A DNA stretch of 64,000 bases from Apostichopus japonicus (GCF_037975245.1 NC_092578.1:15933821-15997820); one strand, 5' to 3'; numbered from the stretch's first letter, positions 44,453 through 58,040 are shown. Numbers and translations: made by a program. The notes: a model not told the origin generated them from the sequence alone.

Positions 44453-47400
44453 GTTAGTTATTGACATTATATTGCAAAGCTAGAGAATTAACAATTGTGT
44501 TATAATCTTTTACACTTTTATTAATGCGATAAGTATATTGTTACCCGATGGTTCAAAATCAAATAAGAAGAATGAACACATCTCATTGACTGATGCATGC
44601 CATCATTGGTTTACAGATTTAATACGATTCTAAGAAGGATAAAACTTCAAATATATGTGACAGACAGTGAACGAAAGGTGGCGAAAACAAACTTGTGCCA
44701 TTTGACAATTATTAGGGGAACAAAACGTGCATGGTACATACTATGCATTCATACAGACTTTGAAGAGGAAGCTTGCTCAACAATGGTGGGTGTAGGTGGC
44801 AGGCCGGGACCCAGTGTGTATTGTATGTACACCAACCCCCCCCCCCCTGCCCTCCCACCACCGCTATACATCCTAGTCTGTATAGATTTAATGATATATC
44901 CAACGTATAGCCTAAATATGCCTCGAAATGTACCAATTCACTTTTAGTTCATCTTCTTCTGGAGAGGACCCCCAGATCCCCCCCCCCCGCCCCTTATATA
45001 TGAAAGACGGCTTTAACGACCGACCGTGGCTGAACGGAATCGGTACCTGATTGGTTACTGATCCTACAGAACTTTGCTTGGAGAGGGCTTCCTTGAGAAG
45101 CTTGGGCGGATCATGGGTGTAGTGCCATCACTCTAGGACCGCTCTGCAGGCTTCCATGATATAAACACGGTATATACGCCCGAAGCTGGGTTCCCTGAAT
45201 GACGGGTTACTGGTTCCACGATTTTTTTAATGTTTTATGAATGTTTCATTCTGAGGGATGTGCGCAACATGGGGGCATTACTGCGAACTTGCGAAGTATC
45301 CGCTATACTCTTCATGAGGGCATAGGTATTTCTACAAACTGAAGGTATTTCGACAAAAGGGCGTTATAAATTCACTTGGCTATATAATTCTTTCATGCTG
45401 TTCAAGGTTGGCATGAAAAGAGGTTGAAAGTAACCTGGTTTCATATATCAGGATGCAGTGGTGCTTGTCTGGGACGTGTACTTTTGCAATTTGCTTTCAA
45501 GCAGCCTATACTCTGCAGTATTGATTCAATACGAACAAGTTGGTTGTTATCTGTCTGTGGAACATATTGTCTGTAATTACCAACGAAGCAATCAGAGGTA
45601 ACATTTATCACATTCATGCAGGTATATAAAAAGATACGCGTCACCGCTTAAAGCCAGACCCTGGAACTACATGGCGAGTGTTTTTGCTGGTTTACCTCAG
45701 CTTCAGAGCTAGTTTATGTCTAAAAACAACAGCACATCAATCAGAAAATCTCAAATTCGAAATAATTTATCAATATATTCTGCAATGCATAACTGGTTCC
45801 TGGCTTTGACCTTTATTATTCTAAAAAAACTGGCCTTTGTTTTAGTGTTAAATTAAACTGTGTAAATACAATCAAGAAAGTAACAACTCGGTATTTCCGT
45901 TTAGTCTTTGAAAGGTAACTTGCGATTATTTTTATACAATTCTTCTCGTTTGTAATAAGTTGTTGTTGTTGTCAAGGAGAGAAGCGTTATAAAGATTAAC
46001 CTTCATGTTATACACGCCTTGCAGGCGATAAACGCGTTTTTCTTTTAATATCTAAGCCGAATAAATATCAAACATATTTCTCGTCCGAAAAGTTCTTCCA
46101 AAAAAGAAAGTAGGAGGGCCTCTTTTTTTTGTGCGGAGTTTCATTTTGTCTGATCAGAATATAGGTGACAGTCCAAATATTCTGGTCTTCGAAACTTTGC
46201 CTAGTTGAGCAACGTCGATACATAATTATCGGATAGTTTTGAGGTGTGTCGCTCTAATAATGTTCAAAGGGGTTCAAATCACGTTTAAAACGGCATATTT
46301 GGACCAATTACAAAGAGAACAAAACAGGACACGGGACAAAAGAGGGGGAGGGGGAGGGGAGGATGGGGGGCGAGAAATATAACACTTTGTAATCGTGTTC
46401 TCTACGGGTGTACAGGGTTTGTGATTTCGTTGTTCGTGACGTAGTGTTTTCTCTCGATTATTTGGTGGGGGTAGGAGGGGGGTAGGAGGGGGTAGGGGGA
46501 TAGGAGGGGTGTAGGAGGGGCATGCATGGGACAGAAGTTAATTAAACAAAGATGTGACGTGCTACTTGATTAATACACAATTTTTTTGGTGACGTTTTGA
46601 GATATTCTATAAGTCTGTTGTTCCTGCATGTAATACTCACAACTGTCTACCAGACTTGTATTGAGCATGCGCACTCTTATTCTTGCATATCATTATCTGT
46701 ACTCGGACTCGTCACTTTGTACTCACTCAATTGTACTGGTACTCGGTGACAATTTGAATATTAGTATATAGGTCTATAAGTGCAAATATGATGTATACTA
46801 GCTCTTACTTAGATTCGTGTACTCGAATTTTGTACTCACCACCAAGGGGAATTTCTTGTACTTGTGCTCATGCTGTTGTACTCGCAAATACAAGAAGCCT
46901 ATATATACTATCCTCTCGGTAAAACAGAAATTAAATTGATCGTGTTTCAAATCTTGCACAGTTGCATACAAGAACAATAATAATAATCTGCTTATTTTGG
47001 TGGACAGATGGGTGGAGAATTTGGAACGCATGATTGCACAAAAGATCATTAAAAATGCAAATAATCTTAATCACCATAAGATTAGAGTGATATATCTTTC
47101 GAAGAAAAAAAAAATCAGAAAAATTTCATTAAATTTTGACATTTATATACTTAACATGAGTCCCCCCCCCCCCCCCGCCCCTCATATTTATTAATTTTTT
47201 GTTAATTGAAAGTAAAGTCATGATATCAACAAGAATTATTGCTCGTTTTTTTAATTTTATTTTTATATTTTAGAAGGAGCAGCAGCTTTGTGGTTTTGTC
47301 CGTTCTTTATGACGTCACCTATGACGTATATCTTTATACGCTTCTCCGCCTTCTTTCTATTGTAAACCTCACCGTTGTCATGGTAGTAGTTTTTTTTTTG

Positions 47401-48811
47401 TCAGTCATTTTATGTAGATGATGTGATATGCAAATTGTAATGGTCGTTATCGTGTACACCTTTTGTATAGCATTTTAAAGTTTTTTTTTATTTTATTTTT
47501 TACCATTTTGTTCTTGAAGTGCAATTTTTCTGTATTATTATCATTTTTATTGTGGTTAATTATTATTTGTCTTATTATAGTAGTTTGCAAATTTCATTTC
47601 ATTTAGTATAAGCTCCGTTGAGGTGAAAAGAAGGGGAGGGGGGGTACCCTGTTATGGTGATACTTACATACAAAGACTATGCGTTTTTTCTATGTTGTGA
47701 TTCGTTATATATTATATAGAATTAACAATTACCTTTGGAAATCACCAAACAAACATAACGTTACCAGGTTACACCCATAAGCAGGCGAATTTCCACCGAT
47801 TATATACAGGAATAATATTTTCTTTAATTAGGTGCAGTCGCAAGTCAGGACGGCATATACCTGCCTTGTTAGTTACCCAAAGTGCTAAACTCAGAGATAA
47901 ACCCGCATATATCAGTTTAAACTTTAGAAGATTATCGAAAAAGTAAACCTGGATACTGATATGAAAACCACGAATTATCGCCTGAGATACCTGGATTAAC
48001 ACTGGTAAACTTAATTACGAGCAACCCCCCCCCCCACCTTCACCCTCCTTCAAATCGCATGCTGGAACATGGAATGGTAACGCATAGTTAACCATGCATG
48101 GTCCAAATAACATCCACGCGGTCTTCCTACAAATTTGCTGTAGGAGCTGCAGTGAGCTACCGTGTGGAATTTTTCCTGTTTAATGTTGCTGAAATTATCA
48201 ACTCACACATACATACGCACACACACATTAAATAATTCCTTACAGGCACAATATTTATTGTGATATGTTGTAGACGGGTCCCAAAAAAAAAAACCACTGC
48301 GATTAATCGAAGTGTCATTTCTAAAACAATATTTGAGAAACGTTTAAACGTATAGTCCCCTATATGACAATGCCTATATATATGAAATTTTCCCCTTCTA
48401 CAACAGGAGAAAGTAATGTACATGTATTTACCCGACAGGAAGCTATTTTGCAGTTTGTCGATTAGTCTTTGCGCTTTTTTCTCCATTCTCTAAGCTTCTT
48501 CCTGTCATTACTTATTGACTAAAACAATAACTTATTTCTTAACGCTATTTACCATGATATGATACTCAATTACATCCTATTTCGTGTTTTTTCAATGATG
48601 CTAAAACATGTTGCAATAAACCCATGTTTTTTTATAGTTTCAAACACAATTATGTCTTCCAGACCAAATTGTTGTGTACCGTGACTGCTTGTTAATCCTT
48701 TGTTTTACAAATAAAAGAAACATGACTCCACATGTCTTTGAACAACGTTTTCTTTTCTGTCTCTTTTGTTATATTATTATTTTATATTAAGAGATGATTT
48801 ATAGAGAGGCA
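44453..48811. other. non-coding stretch, no gene recognised
   Basis: Seen here are C runs at about 44836-44847 and 44980-44988, a G-rich GGGGGAGG/GGTAGGAGG tract at about 46342-46520, a GTACTCG-rich patch at about 46716-46885 and a C run at 47162-47175. Short frames show no family resemblance. Confidence 0.5.
46342..46520 (+). repeat. G-rich minisatellite (GGGGTAGGAGG-like)
   Basis: A GGGGGAGGGGGAGGGG block is followed, after a gap, by an imperfect repeat of about 8-10 bp built from GTAGGAGGGG. The run density would allow G-quadruplex folding. Confidence 0.7.
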
Positions 48812-49305
48812 TCCGATATTAATGGCTGGTACAGCAACTACTGTTTATGTCCCACAACCATACATCAGTAACAACTACTTTGTGTTCGTAACACGGTATG
48901 TGTTACAGGTGACACTGTAACAACTTCAAAGCTGTTAACTTGTTCCCATGTAAGACAAATAACTGCGCGACTGGACAACTGGACTGAAGATAAGAATGCC
49001 TACGAGATGAAGTCAATTAAAGGAGGTACGGTACCGCTTGATTCCAGTTCACACCTCTCTTTAAATTACGCCAATTCGTCAACATGCCGAGAACGAAGAA
49101 AGGCCATGTTCGGGTATATCCACAAGCCTTTACTTATAGCCTAACACGACTAGATACGACTTCATTTTCAAATCGCGTATTAATGAATTCGCACTACATG
49201 GTTTGTACAGCAAGTACTGTTCATGTCCCACAACCGTGCATCAGTAGTTACTACTTTGTATTCGTAAGACGGGAACATGTGTTACAGGACATGAGCAGTA
49301 TAGTT
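48812..49305 (+). repeat. diverged direct duplication
   Basis: About 110 bp at 48812-48925 (containing CTGTTTATGTCCCACAACC and CATCAGTA) recurs at about 49174-49305 with roughly one difference in six bases. The spacing is about 370 bp. The second copy lies inside a 99-codon frame with no recognisable family. Confidence 0.65.
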
Positions 49306-50439
49306 ACTTTATCAGCAGATAGAATACACTTCACTGCTGTCACTTACTGTGATCTCTGCTATAAACTGAAATGTAGAAATTAAAGGCAGTTATTTGAAAA
49401 CCATGCACCTAGTCATTTATGCCCCCACAATATGCTAGAAAGCTTAATAGGTCTAATGGCCACTCATATTCATGCTTCAAAGCGTTTTTTTTTACTCCCA
49501 TCTTCAAGACATTATTTCCCCTTGCCTTAACATTTAATTGTCTAACTGTTAAGCCTACTCAAGGCCGGGACCTCCTTGCGATACCTTTGCACAAAACAAA
49601 TGTACTTTTTAGAATTCTGAAATTACTGTGGTGACCATTTAGAGGACTTTCCAATGCAATTTTGTTTTAAATGTTTATCTGGCCGCTCCATTCGCAAAGG
49701 AATTATCACAAAATTATTGAATTATACAATGGTAATTTTGTATATCATTGGGTACAGTTGTCGCACAAACTACCCCCATCAAAGTTTTGCACTCACACAC
49801 AGACACATAAAAGTGTTACCTCGTTCCGTCTTAAAAAATGATCCGAAATTACACAAAAAAGTGTTACGTTGTCTTCAAATATATTATTCCCAATTTAAGT
49901 ATATAAAAATAACATTGCTATTTTCTAATGTATCGTTTTAACTTAAGTTCCCCGCAAAATTTATATTTTGAACCAAAAAAAAAAAGAAAAAAGAAGAAAT
50001 CTCAAGGTTGCTTTTATCCGTGAAGTATCTAAATTTAGAAAAGTTTAATAAAACGCATCCAACATGTTAATTATAATCTTTTCTTTTAAGTCTTTTGGGA
50101 TTAGACGCTTCATTTAAAATTCGAATGACATAATTAACGTGGTCACGTGATCACATGGTTCAATTCTCGGTGGCGCCCGTCAGTCCGGATTCATTGATTA
50201 CAACTTTGAGATATATATGATAAGGACGTCTGCTGACAAACGAACAACTGTGATATAAGACTAAGAACTTTATACTAAGAGCTATTGAGACTGGTTATCT
50301 GGCTATATCCTACATAGAGCATCCTATAAACATACTAATTAAACGGATTGATGTAAGAGAAAGAGACGGTAACAACTTATAGGAGATATCACAGTGTATT
50401 TTCCTTTTACACACAGAAAATCATAGGAAAAAAACAATA
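49306..50439. other. non-coding stretch, no gene recognised
   Basis: Frames below 100 codons have no recognisable similarity. There is an A-rich run at about 49975-50000. Confidence 0.5.
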
Positions 50440-50975
50440 AGGATGATGATGATGGTAGTGGTGGTAGTGGTTGGTGATGGTTGGTGGTGGTTGGTGGTGG
50501 TTGGTGGTGGTGGTGATGATGATGGTTGATGGTGGTTGGTGGCGATGATGATGATGGTCAAGGGCGTAGGAACCGGGGGGGCTGGGGGGCGCCAGCCCCC
50601 CCAGTGAAAAATGTGGAGGGGCGGAAGTATCATTCCGCCCCCCCGGTTCGCAAGTCAGAAAACCCCTTTTCCATTTCCAAATGAGAAAAAAAATCTCATT
50701 TGGAGCACCAAATTGCATCTAAGGCCAGGTGAAAATACAAAATTAAGTTTACAAAATGGAGTGGGTGTTGAAGTGTGCTATATTGCACCAAATTGCATCT
50801 GAGGCCACCTGGAAATGCAAAAAATTCCAAAGGGGAGGGGGACACCCCCTCCCCTTAGACCCCTCCCCCAGGCTGTCCATCAGTCTTCAGCCCCCCCACT
50901 CAAAAGTACCTTCCTACGCCACTGATGATGGTGATAATGATGATGATGGTGATGATGGTGATGATGATGATGATG
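50440..50975. repeat. (GAT/GGT)n microsatellite interrupted by a hAT element
   Basis: GATGATGGTGGTTGGTGG-type repeats fill 50440-50558 and resume at 50925-50975. The element at 50559-50924 was inserted into this tract. Confidence 0.9.
50559..50924 (+). mobile_element. non-autonomous hAT element, 366 bp, perfect 8-bp TSD
   Basis: The ends CAAGGGCGTAGG and CCTACGCCACTG are inverted. ATGATGGT flanks both sides (50551-50558 and 50925-50932), although the target is itself a repeat. The interior has a GGGGGGCTGGGG...CCAGCCCCCC foldback near the left end, the word CACCAAATTGCATCT, and the shared G/C foldback module at about 50822-50883. It is closely similar to the copy at 54511. There is no transposase. 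Confidence 0.88.
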
Positions 50976-51370
50976 ATATAAATTTCAATGAACATATCCC
51001 CTCCCCTCCCCCTCCCTCTACCCCCCCCCCCTCTAAAATGAACGACTGTGTATCAAATTCTATAATAACATCTCGTTAGGAAAACGTACATATACGCACC
51101 CATACACTACATATGCTGAATACACTGTAACCACGGCAGAGACAACCACGGCTAAACTTCTCATTATCCAAGTTTGAAAGTTGGATATCTGAATAATATA
51201 AATTCGAAATCTCGAGTGAACTGTGACAAAATGAGTTGAATCATAATTTGATAAATATAATTAAATTTTCTACTTTTCCAAAAATTTAAAACTTGGAAGA
51301 ATATCATTTTAAACAATTTCCACTTGGCATTTGCAATTCACAGAGAAATATATCACATTTGCCATTATTT

Positions 51371-51381
51371 CGTTTTGTGTG

Positions 51382-51424
<43 letters not shown>
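51371..51424 (+). repeat. (GT)n microsatellite
   Basis: An almost uninterrupted GT run of about 50 bp. The 129-codon frame across it (51324-51713) has a Cys-Val repeat from the microsatellite and no recognisable domain, so it is not called. Confidence 0.95.
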
Positions 51425-51425
<1 letters not shown>

Positions 51426-51822
51426 AGTATAGGTCATTCTCTGTTAGAAAGCAAATATTATACTGCAATCATCCAAAAACAATTCATGCATTTTTGTCGA
51501 ATACCTTTTGAAGAAATATTTCTGAAACTCTGTACAGGCTATACCGCTAATTTTGTACGTGTATTTGTCACGGTGTCGTGGTACAGAGCTTGTCAATCTG
51601 ACATTTATTTTAGTAACACCACAGAAATTAGCAGTAATACTTTGTACAATTCAGCAGACAGTCATTTCCTTTTGATAATTCCCTCGCACTTATTACTAAG
51701 TGAAAAGAAATGACAAGTCAAAATAGAAAGAAGGAAATGAGTTCTTAAGTAGGTCTGTGAGATAATCTCTTCTGAGGCTGGAAAGATCTTTTAAAAATGT
51801 GTTTTACATTGTCAATATCGTA

Positions 51823-51825
<3 letters not shown>

Positions 51826-51869
<44 letters not shown>
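51826..51869. repeat. (TA)n microsatellite
   Basis: About 44 bp of alternating TA. Confidence 0.95.
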
Positions 51870-51872
<3 letters not shown>

Positions 51873-52411
51873 GTATACATATATATTTTGATTGCAATTG
51901 GTTGCGCATCGACTGAGAGTTAGTAAAGGACGACAGCCTTCACAAGTTTATTTAAACTTATGTGGTGACAAAGAACCGTGGGACACTCTCAAAGGAAGCC
52001 TCGAAGTTTCCTGCGCGAAGGAATTCTTTACTTTATTATTACGCGATTCGTGACCCGCAGTCAAACTTGGAGATCTATATATAAGAGTCGCAACCCATGC
52101 ATAGCTTATGAAGCGCTGCCTTGAAGCATATCATGACATTCTTGTTTCCTTTGTTTTAACCGATACAAGGAAGAATGGAAGAACAATAGGGCAATCCATG
52201 GAGTTCATGACTTTACTCTTGGCATCCTACTTTTGCTAAACTCTAAAAAGTATGCCATTTGTTCACACAGTTAAGTTTGAACTTGAACGGACTTACGGTG
52301 TAAGAGGAGTTCGCAACACACTTTTTGATTTTGCTCACCCCCCCCCCCACCCCTGCCACACACACACACACACATACACTTCCTCACGTTTCTGATAGGG
52401 GTGAAGTACAA

Positions 52412-52452
52412 TATCTCATCTCCCTATACATTACATGTAGGGAGATGAGATA
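52412..52452. repeat. perfect hairpin, 15-bp arms and 11-bp loop
   Basis: TATCTCATCTCCCTA (52412-52426) is exactly inverted at 52438-52452 around the loop TACATTACATG. ACAA occurs immediately on both sides (52408-52411 and 52453-52456). The hairpin lies 23 bp from the target duplication of a hAT element. Function unknown. Confidence 0.75.
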
Positions 52453-52482
52453 ACAAATAAAATCCTATAGTTAGTTGCATGC

Positions 52483-52769
52483 CAGGCGCGTAGCCAAGGG
52501 GGGCGAAGGGGGCAGCCGCCCCCCCCCTTGAGCATATTAAAAAAAAAATTAAAAGTTTTTATGATATCGCTAGTATTTTCAAAAGAGAAAATACTAAGAT
52601 GCAACTAACAAGGCCTGGGAAGTGCCATTTCCAGCGATCTGGGAGGCATTTTCAGCCAAAATTTTCTTGTACGCTTCGCGCCAAATATGGTGGCGCTACG
52701 CTTAGATAGTTTGCAATGCCGAATCTACAGTTTCGCCCCTCCCTTGGCAAATTCCTGGCTACGCGCCTG
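52483..52769. mobile_element. non-autonomous hAT element, 287 bp, perfect 8-bp TSD
   Basis: The ends CAGGCGCGTAGCCA and TGGCTACGCGCCTG are perfect 14-bp inverted repeats. TTGCATGC flanks both sides (52475-52482 and 52770-52777). The interior includes GGGAAGTGCCATTTCC and GGTGGCGCTACGCTTAGATAG, which recur in a truncated copy at 55640-55747. Confidence 0.92.
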
Positions 52770-53202
52770 TTGCATGCACGATTCTGTCCGGACGTTTAGA
52801 CCTTTTATTCTCCTGATAACGTTTTGCTCAAGGTTATGTTACGTTGAAATTGTTTGGCGAACAGTTACCTAAAGCTTTCAGCTTTGCTGAGACCTGTAAC
52901 TATAACAACTAAATGATCGGCTGGATGACATTTCTATTACACTCTGAATGTTGTTTTATGTCATGATGAGGTGCAATTATACCGGGTTTAATAGGCAGTG
53001 TAACAACATAGAGGAATTTAAAGTGACACTACCATTTGGCTTCATAATTCTGGATGAAACAATAGGCCAAATAATAATCCGCACATTTGGTCTTCTTCTG
53101 AGGACGAATCATTTAAAAGGAATTTCATTATTTACATTGGGTGGACAGAAACATAAGAAACATACATCACCAAACTCATCACTGTATAATTAGCATTATG
53201 TT

Positions 53203-53462
53203 AGTGTTATCATTATCATTATCATCGTCATCGTCGTCGTCGTCATCGTCGTCGTCGTCGTCATCATCATCATCATCATCATCATCATCACCACCATCAT
53301 CATCATCATCATCATCACCACCATCACTACCATCATCATCACCACCACTACCACTATCATCACCATCATCATCATCACCACCATCATCATCACCATCACC
53401 CTCATCACCATCATCACCATCATCATCATTACCATCACCATCATCATCACCACCACTACCAC

Positions 53463-53539
<77 letters not shown>

Positions 53540-53541
53540 CC
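53203..53541. repeat. (TCA)n trinucleotide array with variants, about 340 bp
   Basis: TCA repeats are interspersed with TCG, CCA and CTA variants. Poly-Ser and poly-Met frames on the two strands come from the repeat and are not genes. Confidence 0.95.
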
Positions 53542-53559
53542 ATTACACTTTGTGGATGG

Positions 53560-54502
53560 CCTTTAACAGCAAGACGCTTTTAACCTTTTAACCTAATTGT
53601 TCGATTCATTCTTTCCCCCATTCCCCGTATCGCCTGTAGTCTGGGTCTGCAGTCTACAGTCTCATGAATATCAACTCTACTGCGCATGAACGATGCATAC
53701 GGTCAAAATAAATCCTAATCTGTCATCAACTGTAATAACCCGATCAGTCCGATCTTGCTTTTAGTTATCAATCCATTCACTGCAGTATTCTTCCGTTAAT
53801 TCCGCTATATATAGCTGTTTGTGTAACCTATCTATAGATTAATGTTGAATTCAGGCTACGTGAAGTGCTCAAAAGTGTTTTTTTTTTTTAGCAATTAATG
53901 ATTTTTCCAGTCATCAAACTGCCTATACATGTTTGATAGATCGCCGGAGAATCTCATTCACTATATTGGTGCGATTCCCGGGTGACAATATCTATTTAAT
54001 AGAAGGTGTGGCTACAAGTAGAATAACTGCCGTTCGCGTTTAATCGTCATGGAACCGATGACATCATTCATAACAATTCAACTGTATAGAAATTCGTTCA
54101 TATACCGTGCAGCAATGTTTATACAATTTGATAGTTTAGAACCTTTATTATAGTTTCAGTAATGACTGTTTCATCATTTTATGTTTAAACCATTTAACAA
54201 TCTTATTTCTTTCACTTACCCATTTACCATATCATTTGTTTAATCTTAACAAGAACTGTTTTTTGATGTACGCCTATTTATAAATATTTTATATTTATAA
54301 ATATTTTATATTTATACTGGTTTAATATAAATCGAAATCGAAATAACAATTGTTCAAGGTGGAATTCAATTGGGTGTTATTAATGTTTTGACAAGTACAT
54401 GCAGAGTTCATATTATTTGCAATCACTTTCAATGATCTAGTTCCAAGACAAAAACAAGAACGCTAAAGAGAAACAAATATGTGGAAAGCAAGGCGCAGAT
54501 CA
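53560..54502. other. non-coding stretch, no gene recognised
   Basis: Only a short direct repeat TATAAATATTTTATAT occurs twice at about 54280-54315. There is no coding signal. Confidence 0.5.
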
Positions 54503-54510
54503 GGTGACAA

Positions 54511-54882
54511 CAAGGGCGTAGGAACCGGGGGCTGGGGGGGCCAGCCCCCCCCCCAGTGAAAAATATAGGGGGTGGAAGTATCATTCCGCCCCCCCCCCCC
54601 CGCTCCGCAAGTCAAAAACCCCTTTTTCATTTCCAAATGAGAAAAAAATCTCATTTGGAGCACCATATTGCATTTAAGGCCAGGTGAAAATGCAAAATTC
54701 TTTACAAAATGGAGTGGGAGTTGAAGTGTGCTATATTGCACCAAATTGCATCTGAGGCCACCTGGAAATGCAAAAAAAAATCCAAAGGGGAGGGGACACC
54801 CCCTCCCCTTAGACCCCTCCCCCAGGCCGGCCATCAGTCTTCAGCCCCACCCCCCACTCAAAAGTACCTTCCTACGCCACTG
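54511..54882 (+). mobile_element. non-autonomous hAT element, 372 bp, perfect 8-bp TSD
   Basis: The ends CAAGGGCGTAGG and CCTACGCCACTG are the same as in the 50559 element. GGTGACAA flanks both sides (54503-54510 and 54883-54890). Sequence and order of parts match the 50559 copy closely, with longer C runs. There is no coding capacity. Confidence 0.92.
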
Positions 54883-55277
54883 GGTGACAATCATGACCTG
54901 CCTCGACGTAAGTAGGTCGAGATTAGACCGGGGAGGGGGAGGGGGAGTGGAGCAGAGGCGAGGCGAGGACAATTGTATCGTCAGGCCCTTTTTGTAAAGT
55001 CCTCATTTTCCCTTATAGTATAGGCTCATTCCCCGGAGCCTACTTTAGGTCAAGGGCAATCATGGTATAGCTCATCAATTACTAATCAACTAATTATGAT
55101 TGCTGAAATACTAAAACATACACGTGTTGTTCTTAAATATTTACATATTCATATTTAAATGGAAAATAGTTGTAATTTATTGACAGGCTCTTGTGTTCTT
55201 TATACCAGGCTGCTCGGGCAAGGTGTCGCCGCCGCTTACACGTCATGGACAGATTAACGAAAGTTGCAAATTCAATC

Positions 55278-55469
55278 CAGGGCGCGGATCCAGAGGGGGG
55301 TCCAGGGGGTCCGGACCCCCCCCCCCCCTGCTCTTGGCCAAACAAAAAGAGAGAAAAAAAAGAGAGAGGTGCTTTGCATGGCTAAATTGAAGGGAGTTCC
55401 CTGTTGTACTTAAATATCCAAGAATTTCACAATGGATCTCACCCTTCCAGAATCCTGGATCCGGCCCTG
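55278..55469. mobile_element. probable hAT-like element, 192 bp
   Basis: The ends CAGGGCGCGGATCCAG and CTGGATCCGGCCCTG are inverted, allowing one inserted base. The flanking octamers ATTCAATC and CATCAAAC match at only 5 of 8 positions, so the target duplication is decayed or absent. The left part has a GGGGGTCCGGACCCCC foldback. Confidence 0.65.
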
Positions 55470-55639
55470 CATCAAACAGTGGTGACGGAACGGGAGGGGG
55501 ATTGGGGGCTAAAGGCATTATGATTTTTGTATCATCTCAGCTCATCTGATATGTATTACCATATTTCATAGATTGTTTTTTTCTCATCAATTGAGAAATT
55601 GCAGACATGAGATCCATATTTTCAGGCTAGGTACATGCA

Positions 55640-55806
55640 GCTTAGAATACTCGGGAAGTGCCGTTTCCGGCCATCTGGGGGTTTGTAAAGCCAACAATTT
55701 TATGATACGATCCGCGCCAACCGAAGGTGGCGCTCCGCTTAGATAGTCTTACGTTCAGGCGCGGCTGGACCAGTCAGACCCCCCCCCCCTCCTGCATCCG
55801 CCCCTG
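55640..55806. mobile_element. truncated hAT-like copies
   Basis: The words GGGAAGTGCC.TTTCC, CGCGCCAA and GGTGGCGCT.CGCTTAGATAG match the interior of the 52483 element. Directly after them, 55756-55806 has inverted ends CAGGCGCGGCTGGA and TGCATCCGCCCCTG (11 of 14) and a poly-C centre, but no flanking duplication. Confidence 0.55.
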
Positions 55807-58040
55807 AACCGGCATACGAAGGAAAATCCACCGAGGGAGAGGAAGCTAGGAAATGTCGGCCCGTCAGTGATCGCTTGCTCCTGTACGTAAGCACGGTCAC
55901 TTTATCCACTGCAGCGAGGGGGCAATGCTCTTTCAATTGAACGTATATCTTCCCAATTATCACCACGTTGTTATAATACAAGACTGTCATTGAGCATTCA
56001 AGAAAATCTTCGTGGGAAACAGGAAATAACCGGTATTCCTTTGCATGCGATTGTTATTGTTTTTTGGGGGTATTTTTCGTTTCGTTTCGCTTGGTTTTTA
56101 CTCTTTTTTGCTTTTCTTCGTTTGCTCCAAAGGAAGCAAAGTTATAATTTTTACCTTTTAGTTATGAACTTCCATAATATCATAAAGAACGGAGGGCAAT
56201 GAATAGGTCTAGCATGTCTTCTAATGTTTTAATTGGCGTATACTCTCCAGGTATACGCATGTTTGTATATGGGTTCACTGACTATGATAGCCTGTATAAG
56301 TCACCGTTGTACAAGTTATAACCGCTCTATACAGGGCAATGAAACCAAGACACCGTGCCATTTCCCCCCTCATTAGGACCAGTAGTAGTGTATATGCTGT
56401 GTCCACCGTTAACTCGCTACGATTCCCCATTTAAGGACAATATAGTAGGTTGAATGTTTCCTCTCAAAGGAAACCAATAACCTAACATTAACAAACGCTC
56501 AGTCACCAAAACTATTGACAATCAGATGGTTGAAAGATTCGAAAGATAACGATGATGAGTGGAATAGGCGGCTGTGAGAGATCCAACCGAACTAGAAATT
56601 ACAGGCAAAAGAAAAATAGAGGAGTACTCAACAAAAGATGAATGTGCTTCGTAAATGGGAAAATGGGAAAAAAACATTCGAGTTTAAAGGTCAAGGAATT
56701 CCAGTGAGCCAGATGCTAAAATGAAAGAGAAAAGCCTGGTATGTGAAGTCATGCTTAACTGCCCTGTTAATAAATATAGGTCTATATATATATCTATATA
56801 TATATACTATATAAGTTGAGTATAATCAACTGTAACGCTAGGTGGAATGATGCATGAAAACGGATGCCAGAATTATATAGGCTGGTTATGCATGTGTAGA
56901 TTGCTATAGTAACCTTTGTGATGTGCATGCAAGTAAACAAAGGCGATCGTGGTTATACGGCATTGATATGTTGACGAGAATGATACACGGTAAGAGTTTC
57001 GTTTTCCACGAATACATTGCACTACCGACCATCGTATTGTCTGTATATAGTTGGTATAGAACAGCTTGTTAAAAAACCGTCTCTTACCTTCTATGAGGAC
57101 AAAGAGATGAGCGCTTTCACCCTCCGTTTCTTAATTTCCAAAATGTCGATTGGCTTCCATTTTGTCGATGTGTTTGATGAACAAAATAGTGAAACGGTTT
57201 GAAGCTATTTTCGTTAGTTTCTTTATGAGAAAAAGTGTTGTCAATCAAAAAGCAGAACCAAGAACTTATCTTTTTTAGAAGTTCAATGATTTAGTAAACG
57301 AATATTAGAAAGTATAATTTATACAAGGGGATAAATGAAGCAAAATATTACAAATACAAGCAATGTTGCATTACATGTCGCTATATAAAGCCACTTTTAG
57401 ACTTACTCAAGTCGTCATTCCTTGTATAAACAACAAGTCAAATCCGTGGTATCTCCCAAATGGAATGATATTTTACTTAAAACATGAATGTTTACTCGTT
57501 GCTTCTCATTAGCATAAATTAGAGGTTTTCAATTAATTTTCAAAAAAAGGCGAGAGAAAGAGAGAGAATCTTCTGTTGGAGAAATGGGCAAGAGAAAACC
57601 AAAATCTCACTATGGATTCAACCATCGGCTACAGGGTAAGCAGGTACTGTGCTCAGCATAGTGCGTTAAGAGCCCGCATAATGGTTGCCAACTGTTGCTG
57701 AGATGCAAAATCAGTGACACTCTCTGCATTGAAGCGCTGAGCCCTACCACGAATCTGGCTGGTCGTATATGGAACATAAGTTTGTATAAAAACACTCGAA
57801 ATGGCACATTGCAGGCTTTGGACATAATTTTTACCTCCCTAAAGTTGGCAAAATTGTGTTCGTTTCTTACAAAGTTTTGAAGGGGAAAACTTAGGTGTCA
57901 GTACACAGTATGATACAAAATAATATATATAGTTTGTTCTTTCTTTACTTTATATACAATCTGATAAGCAGCTTTTTAATAACATGGAACTTGTAACGGT
58001 ACAAAGGACTGGCCGACTACGACTATACTAAATCGAAACG
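55807..58040. other. non-coding stretch, no gene recognised
   Basis: Short frames have no known family. There is a TA-rich patch at about 56782-56815. Confidence 0.5.

Noticed and set aside
53141-53566. Poly-Ser and poly-Met frames of 115-141 codons
   Set aside because: They are a direct consequence of the (TCA)n trinucleotide array on either strand.
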